A stretch of DNA of 64,000 nt from Haliclona indistincta (lineage: Eukaryota > Porifera > Demospongiae > Haplosclerida > Chalinidae), in the NCBI GenBank assembly GCA_964017065.1, contig OZ024786.1:15468695-15532694 (forward strand), read 5' to 3'. Of the stretch, positions 1 to 10,962 are shown piece after piece. Below the pieces are notes generated by a model that saw only the letters and a list, made by a program, of their open reading frames with translations, had not been told where the DNA came from and did not search any database. Position 1 is the first letter of the stretch. Each line of letters starts with the position of its first letter. Made by a program: the position numbers and the translations under genes.

Positions 1-2420
1 TTATCAGAGATGACCAGTTCCGGAATTCCATGTCTTGCGAATATGCTTTTTGTGTGTCGGATTACTTCCTGTGCTGTAGTTTGGTTGAGCAAGGCACTTT
101 CGATGAACCTGGAGTAGTAGTCGACAATAAGTAGATAGCTGTGATTCTTCCACTCAAACAGATCTGTTCCGACTTTCTGCCATGGGAGTTCAGGAAGTTC
201 CGATGGTATTAGTGGTTCCGCTCTTTGTTGCTGATGAATGCAGCAGGTCCTGCAGGCCTTGACCAGCTCCTCAAGTTGTGTTGAAAGACCTGGCCACCAT
301 ACTGATTGTCTGGCTCTTTCGCGACATTTGTTGATCCCTTGGTGTCCTGATGTATGTATCCTCTCCAGTAGTTCTTTCTGTAGTGACTTTGGGATAACAA
401 TGCGGCTTCCTCTCATGAGTATTCCATCGACAATAGAGAACTCAGCTGCAAGGGGTAGATAGGGCAAAACTGTGAATGGTGCAGATTTCTTGTCTGGCCA
501 AGAAGTAAGACAGTAGGTAGAGACTAGCTGACATGTTTCGTCTCTTTGCTGAGATTCCTTGATCTGTTTCATTCTCCTCTCTGTTGCTGGTAGACTCTGC
601 ATCACCAATTTCACATAAGCATCACATTCTTGCTCTAGGTCATCTTCTGTATTTGGGAGGCTCTTGGCTGTCGATCTAGAGAGTGTGTCTGCTGTTGTCA
701 ACGTCTTGCCAGGCACATGGGAAATAGTGAAGTTGTACCGCATCATCCGAAGTCGAAATCGCTGCACTCTGATGGGTACTTGCTCTAGCTCTTTGGTGCT
801 GAACAGTGGCACTAGAGGCTTGTGGTCGGTCCAGATGTGGAACTTCAGTCCAATCAGGTAGTCAGACAGACGTTCACATGCCCATGTGAACGCAAGAGCT
901 TCTTTCTCAATCTGAGCATATCTTTGTTCTGTCTGTGTCATTGATCTTGAGATGAATGCAACTGGCTTGTACTCCTCTTCTTGGTGGCTCTTCTGTAACA
1001 AAACTGCACCAAGACCAAAGGACGAAGCATCGGCTGAAACAACTGTGTGGTGATTAGGATCAAAAAGAGTGAGTACTGGGCTCTTTGTCAGTAGCTTTTT
1101 GGTTTCTTCAAATGCTTTTTGCTGTGCGTCTCCCCATATCCATGTGTTCTTTTTCATCAGCAGCTCTCGCATCGGCTGTGTGACTTCGGCAAGGTTAGGG
1201 GCGAATTTGCTGAGATGGTTGACCATTCCTAGGTAGCGTCGCAAATCTCCAACATTGGCCGGTGTCTGGATGTCTAGGATTGCTTGGACTTTGTCCGGGT
1301 CTGGTCTGATCCCATCACTGTCAATGATGTGTCCTAAAAACTTGAGAGATGTCTGGGCGAATTGGCACTTCTCCTTGTTTAGTGTCATTCCAGCATCTTG
1401 CAATCGGTTGAGGACGTCTCTCAGATGTACGTCATGTTCCTCTCGTGTCTTCCCATGAATCAAGATGTCGTCCATCATACACACGACCCCTGGTATATCT
1501 GTAAGGATATCAGACATTCTTCTTTGAAAGTGTTCTGGTGCTGAAGAAATTCCAAATGGAAGACGATGGAAACAATAACGCCCAAAAGGGGTGATGAAGG
1601 TAGTGAGCTTTGCTGATTCTGGTGAAAGGGGTATCTGCCAAAAACCTGAGTTGGCGTCGAGCTTGCTCATTACTTTAGCTCCAGTTAGCTGTGCTAAAAC
1701 TTGATCAACTACTGGTAGTGGGTGAAGTTCTCGTTTCACACTCTGGTTCAGTCTGCTCAGGTCAACACAGATTCGAACTTTTCCTTTTTCTTTAGGTACT
1801 ACCACCATCCCAGCGCACCAATCTGTAGGCTCTTCAACCTTCTTGATTACCCCCAGTGATTCCATCCGCTGGAGTTCTTCTTTGACAGCCGGAAGGAGTG
1901 GAACTGCAACTCTTCTGGGCGTAGATATTGCGAATGGCTTGGCTCCCGGTTCGAGCTGGATGTTGTAGTCTCCTTGTAGTTCTCCTAGACCACTGAATAG
2001 CTTAGGGAACTGTGTGAATGGATTGAGTTCCTGTTCGTTCACTGCGTCGATGCGACTGATGAGGTTCAGATGCTCAATGGCTGGTTTTCCGAGTAGAGAC
2101 CTTGTCAACCCTCGCACAATGTAGATGGGTTCTTGTACTTGGTTAGATTGGCTCTTGATTTGAGCTGTCAGCATTCCTCTGACTGACAATGAGTGGGTGT
2201 CTGGGCACTTGAGATTCCTGTCTGATGGTTGAAGTGGAGGCTTGCCTATCTTCTTCCAAACTTGCTCAGAGATTAATGATACGTCTGCTCCTGTGTCGAT
2301 ACAGAACTTGACTGGCTTGTTGTTGAGCTGTAGAATTATCGTCCAGCGTTCGTCGTAGTTGTCGGTTGCCACTGCTCCTAGAAAGGCGTCAGGTACTATC
2401 ATTTCTTGGATGGCAGAAAC
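1..2420 (-). CDS. pol: Pol polyprotein (protease-RT-RNase H-integrase), 3' end missing
   Basis: The pol frame is +1 relative to gag and overlaps the gag 3' end, so expression probably needs a frameshift. Visible in order on the - strand: an aspartic protease motif CIDTGAD near 2,285-2,300; reverse transcriptase with the catalytic box MMDDIL at 1,461-1,478 (the YXDD-type site, here MMDD) and LPFGI just upstream; RNase H with SADASSFGLGAVL near 1,000-1,045 and TDHKPL near 811-832; and an integrase HHCC zinc region (HTSGHQG then CRTCC) near 240-345. The integrase core begins near 170 and is cut at position 1. No in-frame stop was seen. The family (Ty3/gypsy) is secure from domain order; the lineage within it is not assigned. 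Confidence 0.88.
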
Positions 2421-3117
2421 TTTGGCTGTTCGCTTCTCTGGCTGGGCAGTATTGCCTGTCATGCTTTGGTGCCCTTCCACACCATGGGCAATTCTCTTCT
2501 CTGTTGCTTCTATCTCGTGGAGCTCTGTCCTTGTGCACTGCTGCTACTGTATCGTCACCTCCTGATCCTCTAAGTGTAGACTGCTGCTGTCTAATGACTT
2601 CTTTTTGTCTGACTTGTGTAACCGCTGTCTCGAGTGTGAGCTCTCTATCCAACTGCAGCTTCTCGGATAGTTTAGCATCGCAGATCCCAACGACAATTCG
2701 ATCCCTGATCATTTCATCTCTCAATCCTTTGTAGTCACAGTGTTCCACCAGAGTGTAGAGTGATGTGACGAATGAGTCCACGGGCTCGCCTGGTTGCTGT
2801 TTCCTGGAGTTGAACATTGCTCGTTCGTAGATGACGTTCCGTTTTGGTATGAAGTGTTCGTTAAACTTCTTCTTGACTGATTCATATGATTTCTCATTCT
2901 CTCCTTTGTCCGCATTGAATGTGAAAGATTGGAGAATATCGTCCGCCTGGTCTCCCATCGAGTAAATTAGCATGTTGAGTTGAGCTGCTTCTGATTGCTC
3001 AGTCAGTCCGGATGCTGCGCGAAATCTTTCAAATCTCCTGATCCATCTGTTCCATTCTTCTGGTTTATTGAAGGAAAATGGCTCTGGAGGGGACAATCCG
3101 AGTGCTGGTTTTGCCAT
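2389..3117 (-). CDS. gag: Gag nucleocapsid protein of the gypsy element
   Basis: A 242-residue protein starting MAKPALG, directly behind the leader. The central part (residues about 25-165) is the retrotransposon gag-like capsid region, with EEWNRWIRRFERFR near the start. A single zinc knuckle CPWCGRAPKHDRQYC (C-X2-C-X5-H-X4-C) lies near residues 210-225. The frame ends at 2,389 while the pol frame is already open, so gag and pol overlap by at least about 40 bases in a +1 arrangement. Packaging of the element RNA is the expected role from the family. Confidence 0.85.
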   Translation of the reverse strand: MAKPALGLSPPEPFSFNKPEEWNRWIRRFERFRAASGLTEQSEAAQLNMLIYSMGDQADDILQSFTFNADKGENEKSYESVKKKFNEHFIPKRNVIYERAMFNSRKQQPGEPVDSFVTSLYTLVEHCDYKGLRDEMIRDRIVVGICDAKLSEKLQLDRELTLETAVTQVRQKEVIRQQQSTLRGSGGDDTVAAVHKDRAPRDRSNREENCPWCGRAPKHDRQYCPAREANSQSFCHPRNDST

Positions 3118-3252
3118 CGTGACTTGCTGTTAGATTGTTGAGAGTGTAGTAGTTCGAAAAGCAGAGGTTCAGTGAGGACAGAAGGACTTGTCGTACTGAC
3201 AGGAGTCGAGACCAATCTTGAGAGTGAGAGAGCTTTGCCGTCGATGGTATTG

Positions 3253-3412
3253 CTCCGGGAGAGCCGAGAGACTTTGTCTTCGAAAATAGCGAGGTTACTC
3301 CGGGAGAGCCGAGAGATTTTGTCTTCAAAAATAGTGGGGTTACTCCGGGAGAGCCGAGAGATTTTGTTTTCGATAATAGTGAGGTTACTCCGGGAGAGCC
3401 GAGAGCACCGCT
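3253..3412 (-). repeat. Four 45-bp tandem repeats in the gypsy leader
   Basis: The motif CTCCGGGAGAGCCGAGAG recurs at 3,253, 3,298, 3,343 and 3,388, an exact 45-bp spacing, between the primer-binding site and gag. Because 45 is a multiple of 3 both strands stay open here, but no coding role is claimed. Such leader repeats often vary in copy number between element copies. Confidence 0.85.
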
Positions 3413-3419
3413 GCCACCA
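3405..3419 (-). other. Probable primer-binding site
   Basis: Directly next to the LTR boundary the - strand reads TGGTGGCAGCGGTGC. The leading TGG matches the CCA end of a tRNA, as expected for minus-strand priming. The tRNA species is not assigned. Confidence 0.6.
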
Positions 3420-3578
3420 TGTAGCGTTCGAGGGTTCGGTATATAACTGAACTAGACTCGGTAACATAATAGTGATCTTATATTCACAATAAGTACAGCA
3501 TTTAAATCCTACAGTCCATCTAGCAATAGTGGGACATGGCAGAGTAATTAACACATAATACAATAACATAACACTACA
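3420..3578 (-). repeat. LTR of the gypsy element (159 bp)
   Basis: On the - strand the segment begins TGTAGTGTTATG and ends CGCTACA, giving the TG...CA ends and a 5-bp inverted end (TGTAG/CTACA) typical of LTRs, and it abuts the primer-binding site. At 159 bp it is short for a gypsy LTR. The partner LTR lies outside the window, so the boundary rests on the terminal dinucleotides and primer-site adjacency. Confidence 0.65.
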
Positions 3579-4215
3579 ATATGAACCAGCTATATTCAGC
3601 TCTAGTATGAACCAGCTATACTCAGCTCTAATATGAACCAGCTATACTCAGCTCTAATATGAACCAGCTATACTCAGCTCTAATATGAACCAGCTATACT
3701 CAGCTCTAATATGAACCAGCTATATTCAGCTCTAATATGAACCAGCTATATTCAGCTCTAATATGAACCAGCTATACTCAGCTCTAATATGAACCAGCTA
3801 TACTCAGCTCTAATATGAACCAGCTATACTCAGCTCTAATATGAACCAGCTATACTCAGCTCTAATATGAACCAGCTATACTCAGCTCTAATATGAACCA
3901 GCTATATTCAGCTCTAATATGAACCAGCTATATTCAGCTCTAGTATGAACCAGCTATACTCAGCTCTAATATGAACAAGCTATACTCAGCTCTAATATGA
4001 ACCAGCTATACTCAGCTCTAATATGAACCAGCTATACTCAGCTCTAATATGAACCAGCTATATTCAGCTCTAATATGAACCAGCTATATTCAGCTCTAAT
4101 ATGAACCAGCTATACTCAGCTCTAATATGAACCAGCTATACTCAGCTCTAATATGAACCAGCTATATTCAGCTCTAATATGAACCAGCTATACTCAGCTC
4201 TAATATGAACTATAG
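3579..4215. repeat. 26-bp minisatellite, about 24 copies
   Basis: Tandem units containing ATGAACCAGCTATACTCAGC, period 26, with two main variants differing at TATACTC/TATATTC. It begins immediately at the LTR end, so the retrotransposon sits at the edge of the array or the array grew from its flank. Non-coding. Confidence 0.95.
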
Positions 4216-4245
4216 TAAATACTCAGCTCATTGTGTAACTACCCA

Positions 4246-4747
4246 TTAACCCTTCAAGTGCGGACAGCAATTCTAGCCTCTGTTTTTGTGAATTTCACTA
4301 ACCTTTGCAACCATTAGACAGACAAACTAGCGCTGTGAGCACTGTTAATATGCAAAATCAACTTGCACAACGTGCGGGCTTGTTGTCAATGACAATTGCA
4401 GTTAACCATGCCCACTTGACGATCTACCAACTGTCGTGTGCTAGAATCACTCTTACTGGAGCAAAAAACACCGCTTCTTTGGTCAAAACAGCACGTGTGA
4501 GACAAAGTTAGTGCATGTATGGCTGCTTTTTATGTCAAGAATCCCCTGGAGACCCAGTGGTGCTAGGTAATCCCGCCATAGCTCTGCTAGGCGGGGCCGC
4601 AGGCTCCGCCAATGGCTCGCCATCACACCCCACATAGCTTTATTTGGTCTATAGGTGAAATAAACTATCTTCGAATTTAAACGCCCACTTCCGGTGACGT
4701 CAAACTTGCTAGGCGACTATAGTCGCCCGTTGCTTGTGAAGGGTTAA
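4246..4747 (+). mobile_element. piggyBac-like MITE, copy 1
   Basis: Flanked by TTAA at 4,246-4,249 and 4,744-4,747. Termini read CCCTTCAAGTGCGG on the left and the near-inverse (from TTGTGAAGGG) on the right. TTAA duplication with CCCT-type ends is the piggyBac signature. A second copy lies in inverted orientation at 13,765-14,265 and is nearly identical, so the family was recently active. The 494-bp interior holds no transposase; a small open frame shared by both copies is not considered a gene. Confidence 0.8.
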
Positions 4748-5264
4748 ACTGTAGAATGAATAATTCTCTTTGATGTAACGAGCGTACTTAATGAGGGCTA
4801 TAAATCGCATACAGCCCGCACGCGTTTCCAGATGGCCGCCGCGTTCGAGAATCCACAAAGAAACGGTGCTCGGGCTGCTCTGCGGTCTTCCTGCGACACA
4901 AGGTACACAAGAGTGTAGGAGCCAGCTGAATGAATGAATCCTGCCCATTTGGTAGCCTGGGCCAGACCAAAACGCTCAGGCGCTGAGACGCTCGTTCCTG
5001 AGAAGGTCACTAATTGTCGCTGGCTAAACAGTAACTCCAGGCAGACAGTGTTTCAGCTGCAGCCAAGCTCTTGAGCATAAACTTACAGCATACAACTCGC
5101 AACTCGGCATACATGTGTTTACAAATTTTCGTTGTTGAAAAATTTTCGTGTTTAATTTTCGTGGTTGAACCTACCCACGAAAATATTTTAACAACGAAAA
5201 TTTCCCGATTAATTTTACGGTAGTTATATACCTCACAGTCGTAACTACTATTTGTGTTTTGTAG
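4748..5264. other. Unassigned spacer with an AT-rich inverted repeat
   Basis: About 5,105-5,210 carries alternating AATTTTCGT and ACGAAAAT motifs, probably a small degenerate inverted-repeat element. The remainder shows no recognisable gene. Confidence 0.35.
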
Positions 5265-5471
5265 GAGCTGCTGTACAACAGACATCTTCATGTTGATGGT
5301 AGCAAGATAGAAACCACTGGATTCCAATATGAAGTGCCAATGATTACTGAACATTTACTAAGAGAGGTGTGTCAGATATTATAACATGCTGTATTAATGC
5401 AATATTTAATACAGGTTGTGGAGGAATATATCACATGCAGACTGTTTCCAGCTTCACTCTTTCCACATTAA
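5265..5471 (+). pseudogene. Two 3'-terminal exons of a host gene, possibly a sugar-nucleotide epimerase
   Basis: Exon A is 5,265-5,366, preceded by a TTTTGTAG acceptor and followed by a GTGTGT donor. Exon B is 5,415-5,471, preceded by TTAATACAG and ending in TAA. Together they read in one frame and encode about 53 residues containing VDGSKIETTGFQYEVP and ending LFPASLFPH. The VDGSKIE...GFQY...P pattern recalls the C-terminal part of NAD-dependent epimerase/dehydratase-like proteins, which is a memory-based resemblance. No upstream exons are visible in the 500 bp before it, so this is either a stranded gene end or a gene whose other exons were displaced by insertions. Confidence 0.4.
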
Positions 5472-5775
5472 CACAACTCAGTAACTATAGTAACGAGTGA
5501 ACCATAATCTTGAGATGACTGTAGTTATATTGCAACCATTACATGTTCAGTAGTGATCAATTATTGAATGAGTTAATTGTTTTTACAAAATAACGAGATT
5601 GGTACAGATTTACAAGATTGGCGGAAGAAAGGAAACTCCTCGCAGTATTGATTATTATTATAATAATTATGGCTTGGCTTTTATTGCAATATCAATTTTT
5701 GTTTAAAGTGAACTAAATTTATAATTATTTTGCAACTAAAAATATATTCCACCACTTAAGTCTGAAGACGAGCAT
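5472..5775. other. AT-rich spacer, nothing recognised
   Basis: No open frame, repeat or terminal motif that I can support. Confidence 0.4.
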
Positions 5776-6125
5776 GAAATTTTGTTGAGTGACTAAACAC
5801 TTCCAAAAGCAGATTTGTTCCACTCTACTATGCATAATCTATTGTCTAAACTACTTTGCTAAGATGTTGAGCGGCCCACGGTTCTACATGGAAAGCAACA
5901 GTGCTTCTAATTGATATTCAAACTCTTAGCAAAGTAGTTTAGACAATAGATTATGCATAGTACAGTGGAGCAAATCTGCTTTTGGAAGTGTTGAGTCACT
6001 CAAACAATTCTACACCAGTCTGCAGCTGAATACTGCATTGCAAATTCAATTGGATTGAATATCAATTAGAAGCACTGTTGGTTTCCATTTAGAACTGTGG
6101 ATCGACCGCTCAACATCTTAGCAAA
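5776..6125. repeat. 183-bp satellite, one inverted and one direct partial copy
   Basis: The block 5,927-6,125 matches the tandem 183-bp units at 11,285-11,925 (shared motifs AAAGTAGTTTAGACAATAGA and GAATATCAATTAGAAGCACT). The block 5,776-5,867 is the reverse complement of 5,927-5,994, so the two copies face each other. The same satellite thus flanks both sides of the 6.1-11.3 kb region. Confidence 0.8.
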
Positions 6126-6538
6126 CAACACAATAATGAAAACATGTTGGTACAGTAGGTCATGCAGACAAAAGAGCGTTGTATACTACGGCTGAATAAT
6201 GATTTTGTAGAAATACAGCAGCAGGCTGTATTCAGTGAAGTCATTGTCAAAGCTCTCTATACTCTGTTAGTATCCGGTTGGCGGTAAGGTCGCACACTAG
6301 CTATGCACGGAGCGCGGGAAGAAAAGAGCGCCATTTTCAAACTACCTCATTATTAATTTTAACATAATTATACTCCTGAGCGCCAATGATAGCGTGATAA
6401 TACGACCAGCGTCTAAAGACGAGCATCAACAACATGAATGAATAGTCCATATGATACTAAGCTCCAGCATTACACTGGATCGCGCCTCTATAATACTCCA
6501 CCTAATTGCACGAGCCACCTCTTTGCCTAGTCTTCTTC

Positions 6539-6690
6539 TTAGTTTTTGTTGCCTCCTCGAATGAGAAGAGTACCACCGTCTGGTGAGGAAAGAAGAGATT
6601 GTAACTGCTTGGCTTGGTAGTTGTACAACTCTGCCACGAATCGGAGAATCAGTTCTTGATCTTTAAACCATTCTACACCGATCACTTGAC
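6539..6690 (-). CDS. Short exon-like open frame, unrecognised
   Basis: Reading left on the - strand from about 6,690, a frame of about 50 codons contains GVEWFKDQELILRFVAELYN and ends RGGNKN then TAA at 6,539-6,541. Composition looks protein-like and an AG lies just upstream, so it may be a terminal exon. The same element carries another exon-like frame on the + strand at 8,383-8,565. No family recognised; may be a captured gene fragment. Confidence 0.3.
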
Positions 6691-6725
6691 TACTAGTGCA
6701 GGCGTGGGAGGGGACGAATAGATTT

Positions 6726-6763
6726 TAGTCTCACGGGCCAGACCGTTCTGGCCCGCGAGACTA
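6726..6763. repeat. 38-bp palindrome sharing TAGTCTC ends
   Basis: Reads TAGTCTCACGGGCCAGA, a short centre, then the inverse ending GCGAGACTA. These ends match those of the 391-bp MITE at 22,712-23,102, so it looks like a minimal two-ended relic of that family. Confidence 0.55.
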
Positions 6764-6987
6764 CTCCTTGCCTTACTGGACAATCCTTTAGCCGTGCTCA
6801 CGTATCCATGTGCGTTACTGGCCCTTCCTAGCAAAACTCCATTGCAGCCACACGTGGGTATCCAGGCGTGGTTATTTATCCACGCCGCGCCTTCAACATT
6901 GCTAGTGACTTCATTACTGTTCATGCGTGTGCATTATTATAATAATTATTCATTTTGAACAATAATTAAATTAATACTATTGCATGA

Positions 6988-7743
6988 TGGTGACACCTCT
7001 CCACTGCTCCACCATCTCCTTCTCCATCACGATCACCATGGTAACACGTGCATCATGTTCTATTATCACACCATCACTAGTTGACATGCAGTATACCATA
7101 GCTATACTTACCATCCTCTGGATGATCCATTGAGGCACAGCAGAGTAGCCATCAGTAGTAGCGGCTATCTACAAACTCAAAAACAGGAGTCAAATATAGC
7201 AATACAAGATCATGCATGGAGCAATAGCTGACCGTTATATGTCGTGTGTAGGGTAGCACTTGCCGATGGCACCGACCTGCAGAACTTAGAGAAAGAGTAA
7301 AATATAGCAATACAAAAGCATACAATGGACCAATAGCTGACCGTTATATGTCGTGTGTAGGGTCGAACTTGCCGATGGCACCGACCTGCAGAACTTAGAG
7401 AAGGAGTAAAATATATAGCAATACAAGGAGCATGCATGGAGCAATAGCTGACCGTTATATGTCGTGTGTAGGGTAGCACTTGCCGATGGCACCGACCTGC
7501 AGAACTTAGAGAAAGAGTAAAATATTGCAATACAAAAGCATACAATGGACCAATAGCTGACCGTTATATTATGTCGTGTGGAGGGTAGTATTTGCTACAG
7601 CTGGTAGTACTCGACCTACAGTAGCAGCAATGAGAATGTGATGACACCATAGCATAACGCTGTGTGATACCACTACCATACACTATTACCATGGTGATCG
7701 AGGAGGAGATGGTGATGGTGGAGCAGTGGAGAAGTGTCAACAG
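6988..7743. mobile_element. Nested inverted-repeat unit
   Basis: Arms of about 55 bp (ACTGCTCCACCATCTCC with GATCACCATGGTA at 6,988-7,042, and the inverse at 7,689-7,743) enclose about 700 bp, including the 110-bp tandem repeat. No coding capacity. Confidence 0.5.
7180..7610. repeat. 110-bp tandem repeat, about 3.5-4 copies
   Basis: The motif AGCTGACCGTTATATGTCGT starts at about 7,226, 7,335, 7,446 and 7,555. Two unit types alternate (CATGCATGGAGCAAT and CATACAATGGACCAAT before the motif), giving a 220-bp higher-order unit. Confidence 0.85.
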
Positions 7744-8382
7744 TGTGTGTGCATGTGTGTACATGGTGACCCACTACTTGATCCATTATTGACTATACTA
7801 CATATTACATGACCCATTGCTGACTATACTATACACTACATGTATGTTACTCCTCACAGTTGTCCTCATGCTATGTGCTAGCTGATGGGGGTCACATGGC
7901 TTGATACTGTAGGCTAAGAATAAAAGAATATCCACATAAAGAATTATTAAGATGAGAAACTTGCATCACTAAGCTGCAGGCATGGCTCACAAGCAGTGTG
8001 TTAATTAGTGGGATAGATGGGATGCTGCTGATGATGGTGTGGTTTGGCTGGGATCACAGCTGTGATGAGAGGGGAGTAGCTATCAAGCACCAGAGGGAGA
8101 CAGTGGTTACTGGATGAGTAGCAGACTACAGCAACATGTCTGACCCTTTTGACTCAAGCTGCCCTGTGGAGAGAGAAATATAGCCATTGAGGCAGTTAGT
8201 GATGTATCTGTAGCTGTGTTTGCATGAATCACTGCAGTAAGAGAAAGAGAAGCACAATTTATGCTCAGTAGCAATTCAGGTCCGCACCACCGTGGCATGA
8301 TGATCCTGTAGAGAAGTCAATATGGTCAACACACAATGCTACACACTATGGGGAAGATACTCCAAATACACAAGGCGCGCAG

Positions 8383-8565
8383 ATGATGAAGAGGTCACTA
8401 AGTGCCGAAGGACCACAAGCAAGGAAGTTAAGAGCGATAAAGAAAGCCAAGCGTCAACAAGAACCGTTGACAGCGACTAAGAATAGAAAAAGAAAGGCGC
8501 CATTTATTTTGGAGAACGCGAGTGACTCGGAGCGGCAAGGTGACCTGCTGCAGGTAGGAAATATT
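8383..8565 (+). CDS. Lysine-rich exon-like open frame, unrecognised
   Basis: Opens MMKRSLSAEGPQARKLRAIK and is basic throughout (KKAKRQQEP, KNRKRKAPF). It runs into a good donor, CTGCAG followed by GTAGGAAA near 8,551, so the last residues after that point are probably intronic. It may be the first exon of a gene carried by the long-TIR element or a captured nuclear-localised protein fragment. No downstream exon was found. Confidence 0.25.
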
Positions 8566-8993
8566 TGGTAGCCAGCTCGGGTGGTAGGACTGAAGGAAAA
8601 CAGACAACAAACTCGAACTGTACGTGAGTGTGTGTAGTAACTCACGGTGTCAGAGTTCACGCCGTAGAGACGCGGTTTGCTGGCAGCAGATGATAGCGAA
8701 CAGAGTTGAAATCCTCGATTTATGATTGGCGTTCGGCAGAACCTCGATTTATAAATAATGAGGTAGTTTGAAAATGGCGCTGTTTTCTTCCCGCGCTCCG
8801 TACATAGCTATAGTATGCGAGGTTACCGCCAACCGGATACTAAAAGAGCAACCCATTCACGAGTACCATAGATAATCTTAGATTATCTATACGAGTACAG
8901 AGAGCTTTGACAATGACTGCACTGAATACAGCCAGCTGCTGTATCTACAAAATCATTATTCAGCGGTAGTATACAACGCTCTCTTGTCTGCAC

Positions 8994-10135
8994 GATCTAC
9001 AGTACCAACATGTCTGCACTACCTACTGTACCAACATGTCTGCACTCCTACTGTACCAACATGTCTGCATGACCTACTGTACCAACATGTCTGCACTACC
9101 TACTGTACCAACATGTCTGCACTACCTACTGTACCAACATGTCTGCACTCCTACTGTACCAACATGTCTGCATGACCTACTGTACCAACATGTCTGCACT
9201 ACCTACTGTACCAACATGTCTGCACTACCTACTGTACTAACATGTCTGCAGGACCTACTGTAACAACATGTCTGCACTACCTACTGTACCAACATGTCTG
9301 CACGACCTACAGTACCAACATGTCTGCACGACCTACAGTACCAACATGTCTGCACGACCTACTGTACCAACATGTCTGCACGACCTACAGTACCAACATG
9401 TCTGCACTACCTACTGTACCAACATGTCTGCACGACCTACAGTACCAACATGTCTGCACGACCTACAGTACCAACATGTCTGCACGACCTACTGTACCAA
9501 CATGTCTGCACGACCTACTGTACCAACATGTCTGCACGACCTACTGTACCAACATGTCTGCACTACCTACTGTACCAACATGTCTGCACTACCTACTGTA
9601 CCAACATGTCTGCACGACCTACTGTACCAACATGTCTGCACTACCTACTGTACCAACATGTCTGCACGACCTACAGTACCAACATGTCTGCACGACCTAC
9701 AGTACCAACATGTCTGCACTACCTACTGTACCAACATGTCTGCACGACCTACTGTACCAACATGTCTGCACTACCTACTGTACCAACATGTCTGCACTAC
9801 CTACTGTACCAACATGTCTGCACGACCTACTGTACCAACATGTCTGCACGACCTACAGTACCAACATGTCTGCACGACCTACTGTACCAACATGTCTGCA
9901 CGACCTACTGTACCAACATGTCTGCACTACCTACTGTACCAACATGTCTGCACTACCTACTGTACCAACATGTCTGCACTACCTACTGTACCAACATGTC
10001 TGCACGACCTACAGTACCAACATGTCTGCACGACCTACTGTACCAACATGTCTGCACTACCTACTGTACCAACATGTCTGCACGACCTACAGTACCAACA
10101 TGTCTGCACGACCTACTGTACCAACATGTCTGCAC
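8994..10135. repeat. 26-bp minisatellite, about 44 copies
   Basis: Units contain CTGTACCAACATGTCTGCAC with the variable positions CTGTA/CAGTA and CACTAC/CACGAC. The period is 26 with occasional 24-bp units. The motif is the terminal piece of the adjacent long TIR (one copy at the other end, 6,142-6,170). The unit has no stop codon in any + frame, which creates three overlapping frames of about 300 codons; none is a gene. Confidence 0.95.
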
Positions 10136-10962
10136 TATATTGTATATGCTCATTATGCCTCGGTGGGCGGAGCCACGAGGCATACAGTAGTTCGTTTGTG
10201 TATGTATGTATGTGTGTATCTGTCTGTCTGTCGGCAGGATTTCTCGTCGCTCGCTGAAAACTAAGCGCTGAAACGTGCAACACAACCTAAAGTCGATATT
10301 TGCTTGAAAATGAATTGTAAGAATTTTGGTTATAAGGCTCTGTTCGTGAGTTATAGCGTGATTGCTTACCTCGCGACCGCCGGCTGGCGATCTAGTTGCT
10401 GATGTAACGACAAAATTGTCTATTGCTGGCTGCCTTACAGCTAGTGAGTTCGCATTTACTTCAGAACAGCACGGCAGACTTGTATATGAAGCTGCGTTCT
10501 AGAGTTATCTGTTATGGCGTATAGCTTTGCTTACCTCGCGATCGATGGACGTTGCTGGCGACCTGGAGTTCTCCGTAGACAAAACTATCCACAGTTGACT
10601 GCCTAGAAGCTTATAGGTTACATCGTAAGTCTAAAGAAATTGTGTAAGCAAGCTATCTCGCTCGTTGTACGTGCTGTGCCCTGAACAATATAGACACGCC
10701 CAGTTGGTCAGCACTGATTGGCTTCTGATTGCATAAATATTATGCTGCATTGTGATTGCTGTACAGAAAGGTACAACAGCTGCAGTTTGTTGCTGTGTAT
10801 GTGAAATTGTTGCATTCCACCGACGCATCTGCACCTTTGGTTTACTGTCGGTTGTCCTGTGTGCTCCACCGAGGCATCAGCACCTTTGGTGCCTAGTTGC
10901 TATGTATTTTCAGTCGAATATCGTGTTTAATAGCTTGATCATAGCAAAAAACGCTAGCAACA
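10136..10962. repeat. Dispersed-repeat island splitting the 26-bp array
   Basis: Starts with the small palindrome GCCTCGGTGGGCGGAGCCAC...GAGGC near 10,157 followed by TGTATG/CTGTCTGT runs. About 10,560-10,890 is an inverted copy of the about 480-bp repeat found at 17.1-17.4 and 19.8-21.2 kb (shared GAAGCTTATAGGTTA-type and GCATCAGCACCTTTGGTG motifs). It interrupts the array as an insertion would. No coding region. Confidence 0.6.

Larger units (their letters stand above)
1..3578 (-). mobile_element. Ty3/gypsy LTR retrotransposon, truncated by window edge
   Basis: On the - strand the order is LTR (3,420-3,578), primer-binding site, a leader with four 45-bp repeats, gag, then protease, reverse transcriptase, RNase H and integrase running off position 1. 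Integrase downstream of RNase H is the Ty3/gypsy (Metaviridae-type) order. No stop codon was seen in my reading of pol from about 2,400 to 1, and gag is open, so this copy may be recent. The second LTR and the target duplication lie outside the window, so full length and insertion age cannot be judged. Confidence 0.9.
6142..9003. mobile_element. Long-TIR DNA element, about 2.9 kb
   Basis: The left arm 6,142-6,360 and right arm 8,750-9,003 are inverted copies: both carry CAAGAGAGCGTTGTATACTA-like ends, CATTGTCAAAGCTCTC, then AGTATCCGGTTGGCGGTAA, GGAGCGCGGGAAGAAAA and CAAACTACCTCATTAT. The right arm has about 50 extra bases. The outermost part of each arm is one unit of the 26-bp motif that forms the large array starting at 8,994. 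No transposase is seen inside, only short exon-like fragments, a 110-bp tandem repeat and a nested inverted-repeat unit. Superfamily unknown. Confidence 0.75.

Noticed and set aside
4305..4511. 68-codon frame conserved between two places (4.3 and 14.0 kb)
   Set aside because: Both lie inside copies of the same piggyBac-like MITE; conservation reflects recent copying of the element.
9242..10264. Three overlapping + strand frames of about 300-340 codons (TCLHDLLYQHVCTTYCTNMSA repeats)
   Set aside because: The 26-bp unit has no + strand stop, so all three frames are open; no start context or unique sequence supports a gene.
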